Shown here piece by piece: positions 59,301-64,000 of a stretch of 64,000 nt of DNA (its first letter is position 1; each line of letters opens with the position of its first letter). Both the position numbers and the translations under genes were made by a program. The notes beneath the pieces were generated by a model. That model had not been told where the DNA came from. It was given only the letters and a program-made list of their open reading frames with translations, and did not search any database. The DNA comes from Rhynchopus sp. YZ270_cl-10 (lineage: Eukaryota; Euglenozoa; Diplonemea; Diplonemida; Diplonemidae): the NCBI GenBank assembly GCA_964035575.1, contig OZ037904.1, forward strand, positions 806,001 to 870,000, written 5' to 3'.

Positions 59301-62300
59301 AAACGCTGCTGTCGGTGTTGGTCCCCGATGTGCAGAGCCAGGAGGCCTCACAGAATAAGCCACAGAATAGGCCGCAGAACTGCGCAATCTCGTTCATCCT
59401 TGCGAGGCAGGAGTTGAAGCATATTGAACAGCGCAGCCGCTCCTCGTTGGTCACGCTGCTCAGCAAGTCTAGCATATTTGACCAGCTCATTGCGGAGCTG
59501 CAGTGTTGCATCGCGTCCTCCAACTTCTCGAGCGAGACGGCACCGCTGTTCACAGTTGTTGCGGACTACGTCGACTGCGACATTGAGGGGTTTGTCTTGG
59601 ACCACCTGCCTGTCCTTGTCAGCCACATCCTGCAACACGCCGGGGAGAGCTCAGGAGTAAAGAACATGCTCTCCGTCCTGGTGCGCAGTGTCACCAGTCT
59701 TGACCCGTCGCGTCTCTCGGCAGCAGGGCTCTCGCTGGTGGTGTTCAATGAAGCAGCCTTGGATGTGCCTGGGATGATCACAGAGGTTTTGCTTGTGTCC
59801 GTAGAGCCGTTGTTGACGGCCGTGTTTTTGAAGTCTGAAACTGTGGCAGAACGGCAGGGCGGGTACGACACATCGGTAGCGTCGGTCTGCGACACACTGT
59901 GTGAAGGTCCTATGTGGGCAGACTACTTCACCACAGTGGTCGCCCAGCTGCACCTCCTCAATGAGAACGCTAGGAACATGGTCGTCTCTGCCATTCCGCC
60001 TAAGTCTGCGTTCATTGCGCACACCATCATCCAGAACACGGGGCGGCAACGATCTAAGATGCAGTGGCGTCTTGCTGTGCAACGCGCTCGCCGTGCGCTT
60101 ATTATGCTTGCCATCTGTCACAATGCGGCACGTGAACACAGTGAAGGCCGTGCTCTGACGCCGTACCCTGTCTCCGCAACGGCGTTGACCTTTGAAGAGC
60201 GTAGTGACCTAGCAAAGGAGCGGGTGGGCGATGCGTTCTTCCACATCCTCGACTCAGTGTGCGAGCGGTTGACAGGGTCCACAGTCTCCATCGACCAGAA
60301 AGACCGGACCAAGCGAGTGCACACCGCTGACCAAAATGTCACCATCATCACTTCACGCGATGCGCTAGACATGCTGTTCCAAGGGCTAAGGGTGGTGCGT
60401 GGGTTGATCATGCTGCTTGGGGTGCACATCTCGAAGTTTGCGAACAAACTCACCCCGACCCTCAACTTCCACTTCCTGCGTCTCAACACCCGCTTTATCG
60501 ACAGCACCTCACGACGCTTATTGGGCATGCACCTGGGCGACACATGGATTGAGTACTTCTCAGTGCTGGCAGAGGATGCGTTGGTTGACAACCTCGATGC
60601 CTTCATTGTCGAGGCACTGTGCCTGCGGGTGGTGTCCGAGGCGCACAGCATCAAGATCGTGTCACTGCTGTTTGCACGGACGAAGATGCATAAGAAGAAA
60701 TGGATCTCCGTCGTCCATTTCCTTCCGTTCTCTTCAAAATCGTTTGCACCGCTTATAGAGCAGATCACGACGCATCTCAATGTGCAGGACCGGCACGCAC
60801 AGAACTCACGGGAAGGCTTTCTTGAGCGTCTCAAAGAGATCCACCAGGGGCTCTGCTCCAACAGCAAGGAGTGCCGGAACCTTAGTCTGGGCAACTTCAC
60901 GGAGTATTGCGAGTCAAACTGGGCGCTTCTGCATGAGTGTCTGTCTGTGAAGGAGGTGCCGGAGGTGATCTGGAAGATGGTTCAAACATTGCTGAAGATG
61001 TCCCGCGACTGGGATGCCGACACCGAGATGCATTCGAAGGTTCTGAAATCGATTGGGCTTGTTGGTGCTGTGGACCCCATCAAGATGAAGTGCGTCCGCT
61101 CCTCCTGCGACACTAGCTTGGAGGATCTGGATGACGAAAGCTTCTGCATCCGACTGATCAACGACTACCTCCTGCAAACCTTACAGATACCATACTCCGC
61201 TGGCGGCAAGACACAGGCGCACGACAAAGCAGCCTACGCCATCCAAGAGCTTTTCAAATTCCTTAAAGAGAAGACCGCCTCCCGCATGCCCCTCAGCACC
61301 ACCAAAGGCAAGACCCCCGGCATACACGAACAGTGGTGGTCCCGCATCAAGGAGGAAGGTAAGGCCAAACTCGCGCCCTACCTGGATACAAAGTACCACG
61401 TTGTGGTAACCCAGGCAAGGGATGCCAAGACGCTTGAGTTTTCTGCTGGTATGTTTACGTCTTTATTTTTAGCCTTCAATTTTGAAGATATTCACCCATT
61501 TTTTTTCTCCTCTGCACTATGAACTTTTTTTTCTTTGGTGGTCCAGTTGAGGTGTTGTGCGCTTTCGCCGGTGGATTGTGTAATAATATTTTTGTGAACG
61601 CAACAAAAGACAAAGCTACTCTCTTGAGTTGAGGACGACGGGCGTCAAAATCAACTACAAATTATCGACCGTAAAAAGGGTCGAACTTCCAGAAAAATCC
61701 TGAAAAGGGAGAACATATTTACGGTCGAACATTTGTACGAATACGGTACGTTTAGGTACACAGCCTTCAGGCGACATTGATGTACAGATCCTGCCTAGGT
61801 AAAGCGATTTGTCAACACAACACAACGCCTCCTACAGGAATGTCTTTCCGGCAATGGCTCCGCGCATGGATGTTGAACCTGATCAGCAAGACACAGGGCC
61901 CTCGCGGTACCATTGTACAGAGTGTGCGGAATGTTGTGAAGGACAACATTGACATGGCGCTGTTCATCTTGCCGTACCTGGTCTTGAATGTGTGTGTGCA
62001 TGGTGGGGAGGATATTGCAGCGCTTCTCGCGCGCGAGATCAACACAGTGCTTGTGTACGCAGACGAACACCCGGGGAATGCCTCGGAGCACGTCCAGGTG
62101 GTGTGCTCGCTCCTCGACAAGCTCAGTGCCTGGCGCAACGAAGTCACGACACGGCGCACCTCGAAGAAGAGCATAGACCCTGCGAAGTACTCTGCAGAAG
62201 AAGGCAAGGCACGTCACATCGGCACCCTGCTTGAAAAGGTCCCGTATTTGTTGGTATGCATTGTGAGGTGAAGCTTTTCTTCTTATAGTTTTAGATGTAA

Positions 62301-64000
62301 ACCACGAAATGAACGGACTGCATGGTTGGATGTCCACCCTAGGTACAGCCGGTCATATACCAAGGTACACTGTTCACGAGAGGGCTTTGTATTTCAACTC
62401 TACTTTCCCCCCCCCCCCTGGATGCGGAACGACTCTTATGCGGATTATCACAAAAAAATATGGAGTACTTATTTTAAGTAGTGGTGGATGTAGTATATGC
62501 AATGTACCCCATACAGCTTGCCAAGGCCTGCCGCGTTACGAACCCTGCCCGCGCGCTGTTTTACACCGAATTCCACCTCCGTTCTGTGAAAGAGACCAAG
62601 GGTGCAGTAAAGCGCCACGCTCTCACGCAACTCAGCCAGGTTGGTGGGGTATGTCTTTCTTTCCCCCCTCTATTGTAAGGATCCTATGAAAAAAAATGGC
62701 CATCCTCTGCTCCTGTGATGGTCTAAAAAAAATCAAACAAAATGTTTTGCCAGCTTTTCTCTGCACACCATACACCCATCTTTTGCAACAGTCCGGTAGT
62801 TGGTGTGCGTCCAGAGACCTGCGTCTCCTGCAAGAAGTGTACTCCCGCCTGCGTGAACCAGATGGCCTCCTTGGGGTGCAATCCCTGCGCCAGCAAAACC
62901 AATTCCACGAAGACATGGAGGAGCAGGCGCTCGACTGCGAGACCATGGGAGTATGTTCAAAACACAACAATTTCTTTTCTTCTTTGCCATGAAAGTATAC
63001 TTTGGTGTTCCTGACCCCCCCGCTATTTCGTCGTTCGGGTGTCATATTGGGGGGCAGGATGCCTTTCACAACTTTTCACAAGACACCCTACCCTCCCTCT
63101 ATTTCGTTGTACCTTCAGTGCTTTTTTGAGGTAAAATGACACCAAACATTATGAAACCAATTTTTTTTAGCATCAACTCCACAACTCCACAACACCCCCA
63201 CAGCTCTGGTCCGACGCCATGCAACGCTACGAGCTTCTCATTGAGTGGAGCCCAAACTCTACACTGTACCAGGTACCCACCCCACCCCCACCCACCCCAC
63301 CCCACATCACCACAATCATCACCACCGCCACACACTCTTTTTTATTTACATCCACTCCAACCATTTCCCCATTTCAAAACACCCCCTTTTCTCCCCCTCC
63401 CAGGAACGCATGATGGAGTGCATGAAGTCCTTAGGGCAGTACTCAGTGATGATCGCGTATGCCGAGACACGGCCTCATTTGCGTCCCTTTGCGGTGCAGG
63501 CTGCGTGGCGGCTGTCTGATTGGGAGTTGACAGAGAAGGCTCTTGCAGAAGACGCATCGATGCAGATGACAGACACAACGACACCACCCGCCGTAGACTT
63601 TGAGACAGGCATTGCAAAGGCGTTGCTGGCCATGCGACGCAACGATCTGGCCGCTGTGCAGTCCATCACCGAGGCAACCCGCGACTCCCTCCACAGCGAG
63701 CTTGCCGCCGCCTGCCTAGAGTCCTACGACACAGCCTACAAACACGTTGTCAAGCTCCACGCCCTCACCGACATTGAACGCGCCATCGAAGTAGCCCGCA
63801 CCCCTGCCACAGAGTCCTCCGCCTCCACCACCCGCAAACGCGACCGCTTCCTCCGCTCCCTCGCAGACCATACAGAGCTGACGGAGCTGACCCCGGAGAC
63901 GAGGGATATTCTGCTGTCTGTTCGGAGATCGCTTAGTTCGATTTTTAGTGTGCACAAAGAGGCGGGGAGGACGTGGCTGGAGATTGGGAGGTTGTGCAGG
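56324..64000 (+). CDS. ATR: ATR/Mec1-type checkpoint kinase, C-terminus beyond window
   Basis: A very large PIKK that signals stalled forks and single-stranded DNA with ATRIP. Exons: 56324-61448, 61838-62253, 62517-62648, 62792-62950, 63204-63272, 63404 to beyond 64000. All five introns are GT-AG; the first is phase 1 (joining ...EFSAG to MSFRQW), the rest phase 0. That gives 2166 residues in the window. Helical HEAT-type repeats fill the first 1700. Then come ATR landmarks: AVDPIKMKC (compare GAIDPGRLDF), DKAAYAIQELF (compare DSAAYAIQELL), APYLDTKYHV and MSFRQWLRAWMLNL. The FAT region follows: ALFILPYLVLNV, LREPDGLLGVQSL (compare MHEPDGVAGVSAI), ALDCETMG and QAAWRLSDWELTE. The kinase and FATC domains must lie to the right. 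The start ATG is the first in the open frame; the next exon-1 Met is far inside. Confidence 0.93.
62288..62412 (+). repeat. dispersed repeat in ATR intron 2
   Basis: Lies within the intron 62254-62516. Second long copy of the family at 50004-50140: GATGTAAACCACGAAATGAA, GTACAGCCGGTCAT, GTACACTGTTCACGAGAGGG, CTTTGTATTTCAACTC. Same strand. The intron is otherwise T/C-rich. Confidence 0.75.

Overview
The window is nuclear DNA of a unicellular eukaryote. Protein-coding genes are GC-rich, interrupted by short GT-AG introns in two cases, and separated by AT-rich spacers full of T/A runs, foldback repeats and miniature transposons. Host genes are a mitochondrial-type aldehyde dehydrogenase, TMA7, two unrecognised low-complexity/coiled-coil proteins, a lipoxygenase-like enzyme, a divergent histone H2B and most of an ATR-type checkpoint kinase. 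They are clearly eukaryotic but do not let me name the species; the divergent H2B suggests a protist far from animals, fungi and plants.

Layout. 1-1339 and 18752-25980 are one satellite array of a 14-bp unit (about 610 copies). It is split by a complete-looking 17.4-kb Polinton/Maverick element (1340-18751) with long terminal inverted repeats and an exact 6-bp target duplication, GACGCG; removing the element and one copy of the duplication restores the 14-bp phase. The Polinton carries the usual replication and virion set: protein-primed DNA polymerase B, integrase, double jelly-roll major capsid protein, penton-like minor capsid protein, adenain-type protease and packaging ATPase. It also has a PLA2-domain protein, a zinc-finger protein, four unrecognised small or medium proteins and a fibre-like protein built from phage-type knob modules and 15-residue repeats. 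Genes lie in short divergent and convergent blocks with very small spacers. The clear convergent junctions and one tandem junction hold perfect or near-perfect 18-bp palindromes. A family of GC-rich palindromes (core like GGGAGCGCAGCTCCC) sits inside its reading frames, mostly in the polymerase.

26046-29570 is an uninterrupted array of 705 copies of the pentamer AGTAC, followed by a degenerate TTCACAAAA array and a 59-copy array of the heptamer AGTGTAC. From 30.9 kb the host genes begin: aldehyde dehydrogenase (30874-32502), a small DNA transposon-like element (33024-33647), TMA7 in three exons (35666-38453; its introns hold a MITE and a piggyBac-type element), a coiled-coil protein (39124-41382), a Gln/His/Glu-rich protein (42081-44621), a lipoxygenase-like protein (45059-46933), histone H2B (52207-52677) and ATR (56324 to beyond the right edge, six exons visible). 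The host genes recognised here are all on the plus strand. The 46.9-52.2 kb and 52.7-56.3 kb spacers hold no gene I can support, only foldbacks, MITEs and dispersed repeats.

Most notable: the in-frame palindrome family of the Polinton and its resemblance to host foldback tips; a knob-bearing fibre protein in a Polinton; putative hairpin terminators; a lipoxygenase with an N-terminal transthyretin-like domain in place of PLAT; and the hidden three-exon TMA7 gene.
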